64,000 bases of DNA from Chryseobacterium arachidis (GCF_900129245.1 NZ_FQUT01000016.1:34990-98989); one strand, 5' to 3'. Counted from the first letter of the stretch, positions 40,732-49,443 are shown. The notes: generated by a model not told the origin, from the sequence alone. Numbers and translations: made by a program.

Positions 40732-41466
40732 TTATTCACGAGTTAAAGGGGCGAATTCAATCAGGTTATGAAGTCCTTTTTGAAAAGGCTGTTCTTTGAT
40801 ACTTGTATTTAAATAATCGATAACAGGCTGAATAGGTGGAAATTTCAGATGATATTGAAATGCATCGTCTCCACGAAATTTTTCATAAGTAACAAATTTT
40901 GTCGGATCATTTTCAAATTCAGAAAGTTGATAAGTCACAACTCCCGGTTCGCTTCGAAATTGAGGCATCGCAACATGATAAACATCTTTAAATTTTTGTT
41001 GCGTCCCTGGTTTTGCATCTACAAACAGCATGATGGTGAGTTGATGATCTTCTTTTCTCGAAGTTCTTCGCCATTCTTCTTTTGAAAGTGGTTCAAGATC
41101 TTTTACTTTAATGATTGTAATAGGCTGCGTTAAAGCTTTTTTTGATAAAGAATTGATCTTTTTCGCTTGAGAATCTTGAGTAAATATCTCTGATTCTTTC
41201 ACATTTTTCCATCGTTCGATCAACCATAAAACGAAAGGTTTTTCTTTTTCAAAATAGGCTTCCGACATGATGTTTCCATCTTTTGAAATTGAAGTTTTTA
41301 CGTAAGAGCTTAATTCTTCTTTAAATTCGTCCAGATATTCTGCTTTTACTTCAAATTTTGTCAGTTTTCCAATGGTTTCTGAGTGTTGAGCTTTTAATAT
41401 TCCCGAGAAAAGAAATAGAAAAAACAACGAGAAAAGGAGAGGTGAGATTTTGATTATTTTAATCAT
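40732..41466 (-). CDS. Exported antibiotic biosynthesis monooxygenase (ABM) domain protein
   Basis: A 244-residue protein with a signal peptide (LLFSLFFLFLFSGILKAQ) and two ABM-like ferredoxin-fold modules (~32-115 and ~140-235). The second has FRSEPGVVTYQLSEFENDPTKFVTYEKF-type sequence, and the modules are joined by a linker. Stand-alone ABM proteins include quinol monooxygenases (YgiN type) that act on reactive quinones. Here a redox or detoxification role is suggested by its neighbours, a DJ-1 protein, a hydrolase and an aldo-keto reductase. A TGTGA-N6-TCACA palindrome lies upstream. Confidence 0.75.
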   Translation of the reverse strand: MIKIIKISPLLFSLFFLFLFSGILKAQHSETIGKLTKFEVKAEYLDEFKEELSSYVKTSISKDGNIMSEAYFEKEKPFVLWLIERWKNVKESEIFTQDSQAKKINSLSKKALTQPITIIKVKDLEPLSKEEWRRTSRKEDHQLTIMLFVDAKPGTQQKFKDVYHVAMPQFRSEPGVVTYQLSEFENDPTKFVTYEKFRGDDAFQYHLKFPPIQPVIDYLNTSIKEQPFQKGLHNLIEFAPLTRE

Positions 41467-41549
41467 AATTTCGGTTTTAAAAAGTTAATGATTAATGTGT
41501 TTTAAATTGAATTATTTGAGTTAGTTTTCTGATATTCAATTTTATATTA

Positions 41550-41557
41550 CAAATTTA
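41550..41557 (-). promoter_or_regulatory. -7 box of the ABM-DJ-1 operon
   Basis: Minus-strand TAAATTTG fits TANNTTTG, 83 bp before the start codon. No TTG occurs 17-23 bp upstream, as expected for an activator-dependent promoter; the operator centre lies 59.5 bp from the 3' edge of the box. Confidence 0.55.
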
Positions 41558-41590
41558 CCGAGGTGCGCGTTGCTGTGAAAGGACGGGAAT

Positions 41591-41617
41591 CACTAAAAAC
41601 GTGTGACGAGAATCACA
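41591..41617. promoter_or_regulatory. CRP-type operator 1
   Basis: A perfect TGTGA-N6-TCACA palindrome (41602-41617) preceded by CACTAAAAAC. The same block recurs at 43612-43639. This is the classic binding pattern of Crp/Fnr-family proteins; a gene for such a protein is at 45179-45769. Confidence 0.7.
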
Positions 41618-41692
41618 AACAACCGTTTAATTCAATTGTAAAAGAAACAACCAACCGTAGTTTTGATCGGTTGCTTCTCTTTATTGGATTAA

Positions 41693-42508
41693 TTATTGCC
41701 CGATCTTGATTAATAAATCCGAAACATCATTCGGTTTCGACAGGAAAGGAGAGTGACTTGTATTCACTTCATAAACTTTCGAAATTCCCGCTTTTGCGAT
41801 CATCTGATTTTGGAAATTTGGAGAAATCACAATATCCTGAAGTGTTTTAATATAAACTTTTTGAACGCTTCCGAAGTTTTGAGCAGTTAAAGTCACTTTA
41901 TTCCCCAACGGAATAGCCGGCTCTGGACGATAATTGTTTAGCACTAAATCTTTTGCCGCCTGTGAACCATCATTAATGAAAAGATGAACTAAATTTTCAC
42001 TTTTTACATCAAATGTTAACTGATCTGCAGATTGTACTAAAGATCCTCCCAACTGAGAGCCCGGATCCATTTGTGCCAGTTCCCCTAAAGATTGGCCAGA
42101 TTCCGGTAGAAAGGCACCGATATAAATCAGTTTTTTAATTTTTGATGGAACTTTTTCAGCGACATTGGAAATCACCATTCCTGCCATACTGTGACCAACT
42201 AAGATTACTTTTTCATTTGTTTTGTTCATGGCTTCAATTACTTTATTGGCATAAACATCCAGACTTAAAGTATGTGTTGCTGTATTGTCCGAACCGTGTC
42301 CCGGCAATTCTACCAAAATTACTTTCTGACCTTGTTTTTCAAGGTTTGCCTTTACGGTATTCCAAACGTAAGGAGCTTGCCACGCGCCGTGAACCAATAC
42401 ATAAGTTTGAGGCGGTACTGTTGTGTTTTCACTGTCATCCGCAGCGCAAGATGAAGACGTGAAGAGTGTGAACACTGCGAGAAGCAGCGTTAAAAACATT
42501 GTTTTCAT
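41693..42508 (-). CDS. Alpha/beta hydrolase lipoprotein
   Basis: A 271-residue alpha/beta hydrolase with a lipoprotein-type signal peptide (LFTSSSC, Cys21), so probably attached to a membrane on the periplasmic side. Nucleophile motif VGHSMAG (Ser107), oxyanion-side VLVHGAWQ (~37-44), acid in the later strand and His in VNTSHSPFLS (~252). Plant salicylate-binding/HNL-like esterases share this pattern; substrate unknown. It is 22 bp after the aldo-keto reductase gene. Confidence 0.85.
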   Translation of the reverse strand: MKTMFLTLLLAVFTLFTSSSCAADDSENTTVPPQTYVLVHGAWQAPYVWNTVKANLEKQGQKVILVELPGHGSDNTATHTLSLDVYANKVIEAMNKTNEKVILVGHSMAGMVISNVAEKVPSKIKKLIYIGAFLPESGQSLGELAQMDPGSQLGGSLVQSADQLTFDVKSENLVHLFINDGSQAAKDLVLNNYRPEPAIPLGNKVTLTAQNFGSVQKVYIKTLQDIVISPNFQNQMIAKAGISKVYEVNTSHSPFLSKPNDVSDLLIKIGQ

Positions 42509-42530
42509 TTTCTATTTTTAAATTATTGTA

Positions 42531-43517
42531 TTAAGAAAGAATTTCTAATTCTTTGTTGATGAAAAGAAGTTCATCTTGAGTAAGATTAATGTCCATAGAC
42601 TGGGCATTGCTGATGGCTTGTTCGCTGTTTCTTGCACCTGCAAGAACTACTGTAATTCCCGGTTGAAGGGTTGCCCATCTTAGAACCAACTGAGCCAGTG
42701 TTGCATTTTTATCTTGGGCTAAAGGTTCTATTTTATTAAGGAAAGCTTTTACTTTTTCAAGATCAAATTGTCCGAAATAGCCGTTTCTGTGATCGTCGGA
42801 TTTTAAATGTTCTCCTTTAAAATATTTTCCGCTTAATAATCCTCTTTCTAACGGGCTGTAAGCAATTATACCAATATTATTTTCAATCGCGGAAGGAACT
42901 ATGTCTTTTTCAATCTGACGGTTCAGCATACTGTAAGGTAATTGATTAGATGCTAATCTGATGGTTTTCTGAGCTTCCAACATCTGATCTTTATTGTAAT
43001 TGCTTACTCCTGCAGCACGAATTTTTCCCTGTTCAATCAATCTTTGCAGAGCTTCCATTGTTTCATCGATCGGAGTGGTAGAATCTGGCCAGTGCAATTG
43101 TAAAAGGTCGATATAATCTGTTCCTAAACGTTTTAAACTTTCTTCAGTTTCTTTAATAACATTGGCTTTTGAAGCATATTTGTACAAAGGATAAATTTTA
43201 CCGTTATCTTCCTGATCCCACATAAAATCTCCTTTTCCTTCATTGCTTCCGTCCCAAACCATTCCAAATTTTGTAAGGATCTGAACTTTCGAACGATCCA
43301 TATTTTTAATGGTTCTTCCAATTAATTCTTCACTGAATCCTAGTCCGTAAAAAGGTGCGGTATCAATGGTTGTCACTCCAAGATCAATAGATACTCTGAT
43401 GGCATTTTGGGCTTCATTTTCTTCGGTTCCGCCCCACATTGTTCCACCGATCGCAAAACTTCCGTAAGTAATTGCTGATAATTCGAGATCTGTGTCTCCT
43501 AATTTTCTGTATTCCAT
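42531..43517 (-). CDS. Aldo/keto reductase
   Basis: A 328-residue NADPH-dependent aldo-keto reductase of the Tas/YajO-like type. The catalytic tetrad is visible as IDTAPFYG (Asp52, Tyr57), ILTKFG (Lys) and LLQLHWPD (His). It reduces reactive aldehydes or ketones; substrate not defined. It heads an operon with the hydrolase lipoprotein and has a CRP-type operator upstream. Confidence 0.92.
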   Translation of the reverse strand: MEYRKLGDTDLELSAITYGSFAIGGTMWGGTEENEAQNAIRVSIDLGVTTIDTAPFYGLGFSEELIGRTIKNMDRSKVQILTKFGMVWDGSNEGKGDFMWDQEDNGKIYPLYKYASKANVIKETEESLKRLGTDYIDLLQLHWPDSTTPIDETMEALQRLIEQGKIRAAGVSNYNKDQMLEAQKTIRLASNQLPYSMLNRQIEKDIVPSAIENNIGIIAYSPLERGLLSGKYFKGEHLKSDDHRNGYFGQFDLEKVKAFLNKIEPLAQDKNATLAQLVLRWATLQPGITVVLAGARNSEQAISNAQSMDINLTQDELLFINKELEILS

Positions 43518-43570
43518 TTTGTTTTTATTTTTTATGTTACTGTTGTGATCTAATCTTCTGATTGATAAGA

Positions 43571-43578
43571 CAAAATTA
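43571..43578 (-). promoter_or_regulatory. -7 box of the aldo-keto reductase operon
   Basis: Minus-strand TAATTTTG fits TANNTTTG, 53 bp before the start codon, again without a properly spaced TTG. The operator centre is 60.5 bp from the 3' edge of the box, nearly the same geometry as at 41550. Confidence 0.55.
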
Positions 43579-43611
43579 CTTCTGTAAAAGCTTATAAACG
43601 AAGGAGTAAAC

Positions 43612-43639
43612 TCACTAAAAATGTGTGATGAAGATCACA
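43612..43639. promoter_or_regulatory. CRP-type operator 2
   Basis: Perfect TGTGA-N6-TCACA palindrome (43624-43639) preceded by CACTAAAAAAT. The block matches operator 1 apart from one inserted A and a few spacer bases. It ends 2 bp before the stop codon of the carboxymuconolactone decarboxylase-like gene. Confidence 0.7.
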
Positions 43640-43640
43640 T

Positions 43641-44213
43641 TTACTCACCATTATTTTCAGGAGCGGGAATATCAAATCCATTGAGAATCATGGCTATAAA
43701 AGTGTAGCTTCCAATCAGAAAAAAAAGTTCTCCAACCGCTTCTTTTCCTAAAATATCAACAGCATATTTGTAAGTTGAGTTGGAAACAATTTTTCCGTGG
43801 GTTAAAGTATGAGCAATATCATAAGTAATGGTTTCCTGTTCATTCAATCCTTCCGGACGAATTCCCGAAGAAAGTGAAGCGACCTGATTTTTAGAAAAGC
43901 CAAATGCTTCAGCCATAATTTCATGAACATACAGTTCAAAACGGGCTCCGAATGTACTTCCAACCGTTAAAATGGCAACTTCACGGACTTTTTTATCTAA
44001 TGTCGCAAATGTATCGAGTGTTCTGATGAAACTTAAGGCCGGAATTCCAAATTGCGGAAAGTGTAACATCGCAGGAAATGGTCCTAATAAAGCCCCTTCT
44101 TCATTCATCATAGAGGCTTGCCCCTGACTTTTGGTAATTAAATTTGAAATTTCATCATGCACAAATCGCAATTCTGAATTCAGACTTTCCGGAGGTAGTG
44201 GTTGTAAACGCAT
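43641..44213 (-). CDS. Carboxymuconolactone decarboxylase family protein
   Basis: A 190-residue helical protein of the CMD/AhpD-like superfamily. The core is at ~70-105: REVAILTVGSTFGARFELYVHEIMAEAFG, without the CxxC pair that peroxidase-type members use, so a thiol peroxidase role is unlikely. Function remains open; substrates in this subgroup are often aromatic or lactone compounds. It is third in a probable operon behind the 2TM and cupin genes (5 bp gap). Confidence 0.83.
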   Translation of the reverse strand: MRLQPLPPESLNSELRFVHDEISNLITKSQGQASMMNEEGALLGPFPAMLHFPQFGIPALSFIRTLDTFATLDKKVREVAILTVGSTFGARFELYVHEIMAEAFGFSKNQVASLSSGIRPEGLNEQETITYDIAHTLTHGKIVSNSTYKYAVDILGKEAVGELFFLIGSYTFIAMILNGFDIPAPENNGE

Positions 44214-44218
44214 GATTT

Positions 44219-44797
44219 TTAGTTTTTAAGGTTAAAATCGTTTGTAAACTGCCCGTCAATCAGTACAAAAGCCATTCGGCAGATTTTCCCTGATCTGTTG
44301 GCCCAAGCGTGATTGGTTCCAACCTGAATCACAATATCTCCCGCTTTTATGGTCGTTTCTTCTTGATCTAAAATCATGGTGATTTCGCCTTCCAAAACAA
44401 TTCCGTAATCCAAAGTTTCTGTGCGGTGCATCAATGGATGTGGAGCACCTTCGGATGAAGTTGAAGCCTTTTCGTCTCCCATAGATTTGAATTTTTCTGC
44501 GGCTTCTTTTTCCGTTAAATTTCTGATTTCATCGCCTTCGGGTGGAAATTCTATCACTCTTATTCTTGTTCCGTTTTTGGGTGGAGGTAAGATTAAATGG
44601 GCTTCATCGATTTCATCGGGTTGCGGATGAATCAAAACCGGAGTTTCTACCGTATGCCAAACCTCAAAAAATGTTGGGCCACCTTTTCCTCCCACCAAAT
44701 GTGAATTTATAGTTGAAGAATCATTAATAATAATCGCTTTGCCTTCAGAATCGTGACCTGTCACAACTCTTCTGAATGTTTTTTCCTGAGTTTCCAT
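44219..44797 (-). CDS. Cupin domain-containing protein
   Basis: A 192-residue cupin protein. The conserved double-stranded beta-helix core is at ~120-185: LDYGIVLEGEITMILDQEETTIKAGDIVIQVGTNHAWANRSG, including the G-x-L-EGE and G(T/N)xHAW signatures with potential metal ligands. An N-terminal ~90-residue segment (TGHDSEGKAIIINDSS, FEVWHT) is shared by a family of unknown enzymes often called cupin 2. Start at ATG 44797, overlapping the 2TM stop by one base; upstream codons belong to the other gene's region. Confidence 0.87.
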   Translation of the reverse strand: METQEKTFRRVVTGHDSEGKAIIINDSSTINSHLVGGKGGPTFFEVWHTVETPVLIHPQPDEIDEAHLILPPPKNGTRIRVIEFPPEGDEIRNLTEKEAAEKFKSMGDEKASTSSEGAPHPLMHRTETLDYGIVLEGEITMILDQEETTIKAGDIVIQVGTNHAWANRSGKICRMAFVLIDGQFTNDFNLKN

Positions 44798-45027
44798 TAT
44801 TTCTTGTTTTTTAAATTTTTGAAAAAATAAATTCCTAAAAAATGGAAAATAACTCCAATCATCCAAGCTGGAGTAGACCAAAGCGGCCAGATGTATGTTC
44901 TGTCTGTTAAATACCAGATCAGCCAGATCAATGGTGTTGCTAATAAGAAAACCAAAAGGTGAATTCTGAAACCTTTTTCCGGATTGTAATAAGCTGATGT
45001 TGAGCTTAAATGTTTTTGATGTGTCAT
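44797..45027 (-). CDS. Small 2TM-domain membrane protein
   Basis: A short protein (~76 residues from the ATG at 45027; ATGs at 45054 and 45066 are alternatives) with two membrane helices (FRIHLLVFLLATPLIWLIWYL and STPAWMIGVIFHFLGIYFF) around a short loop, resembling the 2TM module seen several times near 55-57 kb. It is first in the operon with the cupin and CMD-like genes. The leader contains a palindrome that may be a third regulator site. Confidence 0.65.
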   Translation of the reverse strand: MTHQKHLSSTSAYYNPEKGFRIHLLVFLLATPLIWLIWYLTDRTYIWPLWSTPAWMIGVIFHFLGIYFFKNLKNKK

Positions 45028-45158
45028 GATGTTTTTATTTTTAGCAAGAGACATTTTTAAATTCAACTTTTAATGATTTTTTAAGTTGTTTTAAAATGTA
45101 AATCCTTGCAGTTGTTAATTTTATACTGCAAAGTTGCCAAAGAAAAAGACACTGTACC

Positions 45159-45174
45159 TGACACAAATGTGTCA
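45159..45174. promoter_or_regulatory. Palindrome before the 2TM-cupin-CMD operon
   Basis: TGACACAAATGTGTCA is an inverted repeat (6-bp arms, 4-bp spacer) just beyond the Crp-family gene's stop codon, upstream of the 2TM gene. It is related to but not the same as the TGTGA-N6-TCACA sites at 41.6 and 43.6 kb. Confidence 0.45.
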
Positions 45175-45178
45175 AAAA

Positions 45179-45769
45179 TTACTTATGGGCTAATTTTTGA
45201 CGGATTCGGGTAAGAGTTTGTCTTTCAATCCCTAAGAAACTGCAGAGATGGGATAAAGAAATTCTGTTGAAGATACCCGGATGATGTTTTATAAAATGCA
45301 GGTAACGCTCTTCTGCAGACTGAAAAATAAAGCTTTCGATGCGTTCCTGTTGTCTTATTAAAATTTCTTCGGCAACCAATCGTCCGTATTTTTCGATATT
45401 GTGGGATTGCTGATACATGGATTGAATATCATCGTAAGACAGACAGGCAAAAGTAGTAGGCTCCAGACACTGTATGGTATAGTGGCTGGGTTTTTGAAAA
45501 ACAAATGCGGGATAATGGGTTGCATAATCCTGTTCGGCATAGAATCCGACCGTAATTTCATTCCCATGACGGTCGATATAAAAAGAACGGACCAGTCCTT
45601 TAGCAATAAAACCGAGCATTTTCTGAACCTTCCCTGATTCCAGAAAAATATCTTTCTTCTTGAGCTCCAAAAAATTAAGTTTAGAAGCAAATAAATCCAG
45701 CTCCTGATCTTTAAGTTCCGGACAAAAAGATTGTAAAGATTTCAGATAGATTTCAACGAAGTCTTCCAT
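45179..45769 (-). CDS. Crp/Fnr family transcriptional regulator
   Basis: A 196-residue regulator with an N-terminal cyclic-nucleotide-binding-type barrel (~20-110) and a C-terminal helix-turn-helix (~150-195). No Fnr-type cysteine cluster is seen. The recognition helix region IERQTLTRIRQKL lines up with E. coli CRP (RETVGRI), keeping the two arginines that contact TGTGA and replacing Glu by Gln. It sits directly upstream of three operons of redox/detoxification genes, two with perfect TGTGA-N6-TCACA palindromes. The bestrophin gene precedes it by 12 bp. Confidence 0.88.
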   Translation of the reverse strand: MEDFVEIYLKSLQSFCPELKDQELDLFASKLNFLELKKKDIFLESGKVQKMLGFIAKGLVRSFYIDRHGNEITVGFYAEQDYATHYPAFVFQKPSHYTIQCLEPTTFACLSYDDIQSMYQQSHNIEKYGRLVAEEILIRQQERIESFIFQSAEERYLHFIKHHPGIFNRISLSHLCSFLGIERQTLTRIRQKLAHK

Positions 45770-45781
45770 GGTAATAGAGAT

Positions 45782-46804
45782 TTACAGTAAAATATTATTT
45801 TTAGGCTGAATAGGTTTGGGAATATCTTTTTCACCCATCATCTGGAGCAGATCAATTTCAATGGTTCTGCAAATGGAAAGCATCGGAATATCATTTTGTA
45901 AGCCTTCAAAAGGATTTTCAGAATAATCACCGATAAGCTCCATAACCACGTAGATAAATCCTACAATAACGCCCACAGGAATGCTTAACCAAATCATCTC
46001 ATCACCTAATTTAGCAAATTCACCAACAATTCCGAAAGGTAAGAGAAACACAAATATACAGACGAAAACAAAGCTGAAGCTGGCGTATTTCCTTGGAAAC
46101 GGAAAGTTTTTAATTCGCTCTGCTCTTCCTTGCTCATCATAAAAGCTATTGATAGAAGCCTGCAGCTCGATTTGCTGCATATAATTAATTGAATGCTGAT
46201 CCAGAAGTTTTTGTATAAGCTGTGTCTGCTGATCCAAAAGCTGTGTTGCAGGATTATTAAACTGCTGCAGTTCCTGTATTTCTTCTTTGGAAATATATCG
46301 GAGATAATGAATTTCTTTTAATTCATTTTCAAAATCCTTAAATATTCTGTCCCTTCTTTTTTGATTATAAAAACCAAAAGCTCCGTACAGACTCACATGT
46401 TCCCATCGAACCGGTCTTAAAAGCTGTTCCCGCAGCTGATAGAGATAAACAATGTGATTGTGGATAATCTTTTTCCGGATGTTGTCGGTACTTTCATCAG
46501 AAACGGAATTTTCTCCCTTTATATTCTTCACCATCGTGCTTAGTTTCCGGCTGTTATTTACCATAGCTCCCCAGATTTTTCTGGCCTCCCAGAGTCTGTC
46601 GTAAGATTGATTATTTTTAAAACCAACATAAAAAGCCACCGCAGTACCAATCAATGAAAGCGGAAGCCAGGGAATGGTAATGAATTTCCAGTGTGTAAAA
46701 TAATACAAAGCTGTCACCGATAGCATCCAAGGAAAAAGCCATAAAAGGTGCTGGCCGGCGAATTTATAAATGTCTTTTAGCGAAAGATTTTTTTTAACGA
46801 GCAT
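45782..46804 (-). CDS. Bestrophin-like (UPF0187) ion channel protein
   Basis: A 340-residue membrane protein of the bestrophin family, pentameric anion or cation channels. Visible features: helices at ~15-50 (LLWLFPWMLSVTALYYF, IPWLPLSLIGTAVAFYVGF), the NNQSYDRLWEARKIWGAMVNNSR segment (~63-85) that is strongly conserved, a pair of helices at ~238-285 (FPFPRKYASFSFVFVCIFVF, then IWLSIPVGVIVGFIYVV) and the ENPFEGLQNDIPMLSICRTIEIDL end. It may share a transcript with the Crp-family gene. Confidence 0.9.
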   Translation of the reverse strand: MLVKKNLSLKDIYKFAGQHLLWLFPWMLSVTALYYFTHWKFITIPWLPLSLIGTAVAFYVGFKNNQSYDRLWEARKIWGAMVNNSRKLSTMVKNIKGENSVSDESTDNIRKKIIHNHIVYLYQLREQLLRPVRWEHVSLYGAFGFYNQKRRDRIFKDFENELKEIHYLRYISKEEIQELQQFNNPATQLLDQQTQLIQKLLDQHSINYMQQIELQASINSFYDEQGRAERIKNFPFPRKYASFSFVFVCIFVFLLPFGIVGEFAKLGDEMIWLSIPVGVIVGFIYVVMELIGDYSENPFEGLQNDIPMLSICRTIEIDLLQMMGEKDIPKPIQPKNNILL

Positions 46805-47302
46805 GGTTAGTATTTTTATTTACGCTGAATTATTCAATAGATTCCGGTCTACATGTAGATTCCGAAAGCTATCAATAATTAGTATATATAAATTTATTAA
46901 AAATATGAATGCATCGCTTTTTTAAATTGTAAAATGATAATTAATAAGTTGATGTTTGATGTTAATAAATGGAAAAAATAATTATGGTTAATAATATAGC
47001 AAATTTATGTGAGCCATCTGTTCTAAAAATAAATAATCTTAATCGCAAATAACAAAGTCACAAAACAGAAAATAAGATGATGTAATTCTCAGGCAAAAGA
47101 ATTTTATCCGAAATTTTAATTAAAAAAAACTTAAGATGGAAAATAAATATAATGATGATTGTTTTATAATACTAAATTTGTGCTCAAATCTAACGGATAT
47201 TTACAAATAAGGTATTAAATTTGATAGTTTGTAACAGGAAATTAAAAATGACTACTAATTTAAAATCCTTTAAAAAAAATAATAAAAATACATTACAGAT
47301 TT
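46805..47302. other. Gene-free AT-rich region upstream of the S41 peptidase
   Basis: About 500 bp without a supportable gene. It contains a perfect 12-bp palindrome TCTACATGTAGA (46849-46860) flanked by direct repeats TAGATTCCG (46839-46847 and 46857-46865), and a -7 box TAAATTTG at 47173-47180 for the plus-strand peptidase gene. The remainder is low-complexity AT-rich sequence. Confidence 0.4.
47173..47180 (+). promoter_or_regulatory. -7 box of the S41 peptidase gene
   Basis: TAAATTTG fits TANNTTTG; no TTG at the right spacing. It would give a leader of about 115 nt. Confidence 0.4.
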
Positions 47303-49432
47303 ATGTGGAAAAATTTTAAGCTAAATAAATTTTTACTCCTAATTCCATTAACAAGTCTAATGTTTTGTTTCAACTCGCCTAAAAATGATGACGAAAAGAT
47401 GCAGACGATAATGGTGAGCGTGAAAAATACACTTTCTTACTTACACTACAGCCCAAAACCTATTAATGATGCGTATTCTAAAGATGTTTACAAGCATTAT
47501 TTCGAATTGGTAGATCCGGGGAAAAGATATTTTCTACAGTCGGATATGGATGAGTTTGGCAAACATGAAACGAAGCTTGATGATTATATCAATCAGGGAG
47601 ATCTTCAATTTTATAAACTTACAATCGACAGGTTGTACCAAAGAGTAGATGAAATCGATAAAATTACTCAGGATATCTTCAGCAAGCCAATCAATCTTCA
47701 GGAAGATGAGACGCTTACACTTGAGCCGAAACTGAAAAAAGTACCTGTCAACAAGCAAGAACAGTACAACGAATGGAAAAAATTCATCAAATACAATATC
47801 CTTCAGGAAATTGAATCGATGAACAGCAAAGAAGAAGCTCAGAAAGAGAAAAAAGATTCTGTTCAGAAATACAATTTAAAGGATACGATTAAATATCAGC
47901 CTCTTAACCCTGATCAAAAGCTTAAAAAAGCAACCGATGAGGTGAAAGATCTTGTAAAAGAAACATTTACGAGATTTAAAAAGAGAAAGAAAATGGATTG
48001 GTTTACGGTGTACATGAATGCTTATACTGAAGTTTTCGATCCGCATACCAACTATTATTCTCCAAAAGATAAAGATGATTTTGATACACAATTCAAAGGA
48101 AAAGTAATCGGAATCGGGGCAATTATTCAGGAGAAAAAAGGAAACCTTTATTTAGGCGCTCTTACCATCGGTGCTCCGGCGTGGAAATCGAAGCAGCTTT
48201 CTGAAGGAGATAAAATTTTAAAGGTTAAATCTAAACCGAAGGAAGACGCTGTAAACGTTGTAGGCATGCTTTCTGACGAGGCAGTTCGTTTGATCAGAGG
48301 TGAAAAAGGAACTCCGGTTACTTTAACGGTTCAGAAAAAAGACGGGACGATCAAAGATGTTACTATGATCCGTGAAGAGGTTGCTATTGAAGATACTTTC
48401 GCCAGAAGTATTGTGGTGAATTCTCAAAATGGTAAGAAATATGGTTTCATCAATTTACCAAGCTTCAACGCAGATTTTGAAGATGAAAAAGGAAGAAATG
48501 CTTCTGATGACATCAAAAATGAAATCATAAAGCTTAAAGCTCAGGGAATTGAAGGCATTGTTTTAGATTTAAGAAATAACGGAGGAGGTTCATTAACAGA
48601 GGTTGGTGACATCATGGGATTGTTCATGAATGCAGGACCTTATGTTCAGGTGAAAGACGGAAACGGGAAAATTCAGACTCTTAAAAATAAGCAGGAAACT
48701 CCGATCTGGACGGGTCCTTTAGTAATCATGCAGAACGAGCTTTCCGCTTCCGCTTCAGAAATTCTCGCTGGTGCCATGCAGGACTACGGTAGAGCCATCA
48801 TCGTAGGTTCACCACAGTCTTTCGGAAAAGGAACGGTTCAGACTTTTGTTGATTTGAACAGATTCTTAAATACAGAAGATGATTTCGGGTCTTTAAAACT
48901 TACGATTCAGAAGTTTTACAGAATAACAGGGGAATCTAACCAAAGAAAAGGGATCGTTTCTGACATCCAGATGAAAGATTTCTTCACATATGCCGAGGTG
49001 GGTGAAAGATATGACGACTTTGCATTGGCTTGGGACAAAATTCCTACAGCAAATTTCCAGAAACTGAATATTTTCAATATCCAGGCTTTAGAAAAAGCAA
49101 GTGCAGACAGAATGGCTAAAAATGCGAAATACCAATTATTGTTGGAATCTGCACAATGGAGAGAACAATTGGATAAAGAAGAGACGATTACACTTAATAT
49201 CAATAAGTTTAATGACCTAATGAAGCAAAGAAAAATACAGATCGAGAAGTTCAAATCTTTAACTAAGTTTGAAAACGGACTTCAGTTCTCGATGTATCAA
49301 AGCGAAATAGAAAGAGAGAAAAAAGACGAAGCTTTCAAGAAAAAATCTGAAATCTGGATCAAAAATCTTAAAAAAGATCTTTACCTTCAGGAGGCAATGA
49401 ATATTATTGCAGACATGAGTGTAAAGTCTTAA
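47303..49432 (+). CDS. S41 family C-terminal (tail-specific) processing protease
   Basis: A 709-residue protease of the Prc/Tsp type, acting in the periplasm on exposed C-termini of proteins. N-terminal signal anchor (FKLNKFLLLIPLTSLMFCF), a helical domain (~30-230), a PDZ domain (~260-345; IGIGAIIQEKKGNLYLGALTIGAP) and the S41 catalytic core (~350-560): the Ser in ELSASASEILAGAMQDYG at ~481 and the Lys in SFGKGTVQ at ~510 form the dyad. A C-terminal helical domain follows. Length equals long Prc proteases of Bacteroidota. Confidence 0.93.
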   Translation: MWKNFKLNKFLLLIPLTSLMFCFNSPKNDDEKMQTIMVSVKNTLSYLHYSPKPINDAYSKDVYKHYFELVDPGKRYFLQSDMDEFGKHETKLDDYINQGDLQFYKLTIDRLYQRVDEIDKITQDIFSKPINLQEDETLTLEPKLKKVPVNKQEQYNEWKKFIKYNILQEIESMNSKEEAQKEKKDSVQKYNLKDTIKYQPLNPDQKLKKATDEVKDLVKETFTRFKKRKKMDWFTVYMNAYTEVFDPHTNYYSPKDKDDFDTQFKGKVIGIGAIIQEKKGNLYLGALTIGAPAWKSKQLSEGDKILKVKSKPKEDAVNVVGMLSDEAVRLIRGEKGTPVTLTVQKKDGTIKDVTMIREEVAIEDTFARSIVVNSQNGKKYGFINLPSFNADFEDEKGRNASDDIKNEIIKLKAQGIEGIVLDLRNNGGGSLTEVGDIMGLFMNAGPYVQVKDGNGKIQTLKNKQETPIWTGPLVIMQNELSASASEILAGAMQDYGRAIIVGSPQSFGKGTVQTFVDLNRFLNTEDDFGSLKLTIQKFYRITGESNQRKGIVSDIQMKDFFTYAEVGERYDDFALAWDKIPTANFQKLNIFNIQALEKASADRMAKNAKYQLLLESAQWREQLDKEETITLNINKFNDLMKQRKIQIEKFKSLTKFENGLQFSMYQSEIEREKKDEAFKKKSEIWIKNLKKDLYLQEAMNIIADMSVKS

Positions 49433-49443
49433 AAAAATAAATA

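Noticed and set aside
44797..44881. Extending the cupin gene to 44881
   Set aside because: The extra codons lie inside the 2TM gene and have no cupin-family character; ATG 44797 overlaps the 2TM stop by one base, a usual coupling.
39869..45769. Calling the 40-46 kb genes a known catabolic pathway
   Set aside because: ABM, CMD, cupin and aldo-keto reductase proteins together do not define a pathway; only shared regulation is supported.
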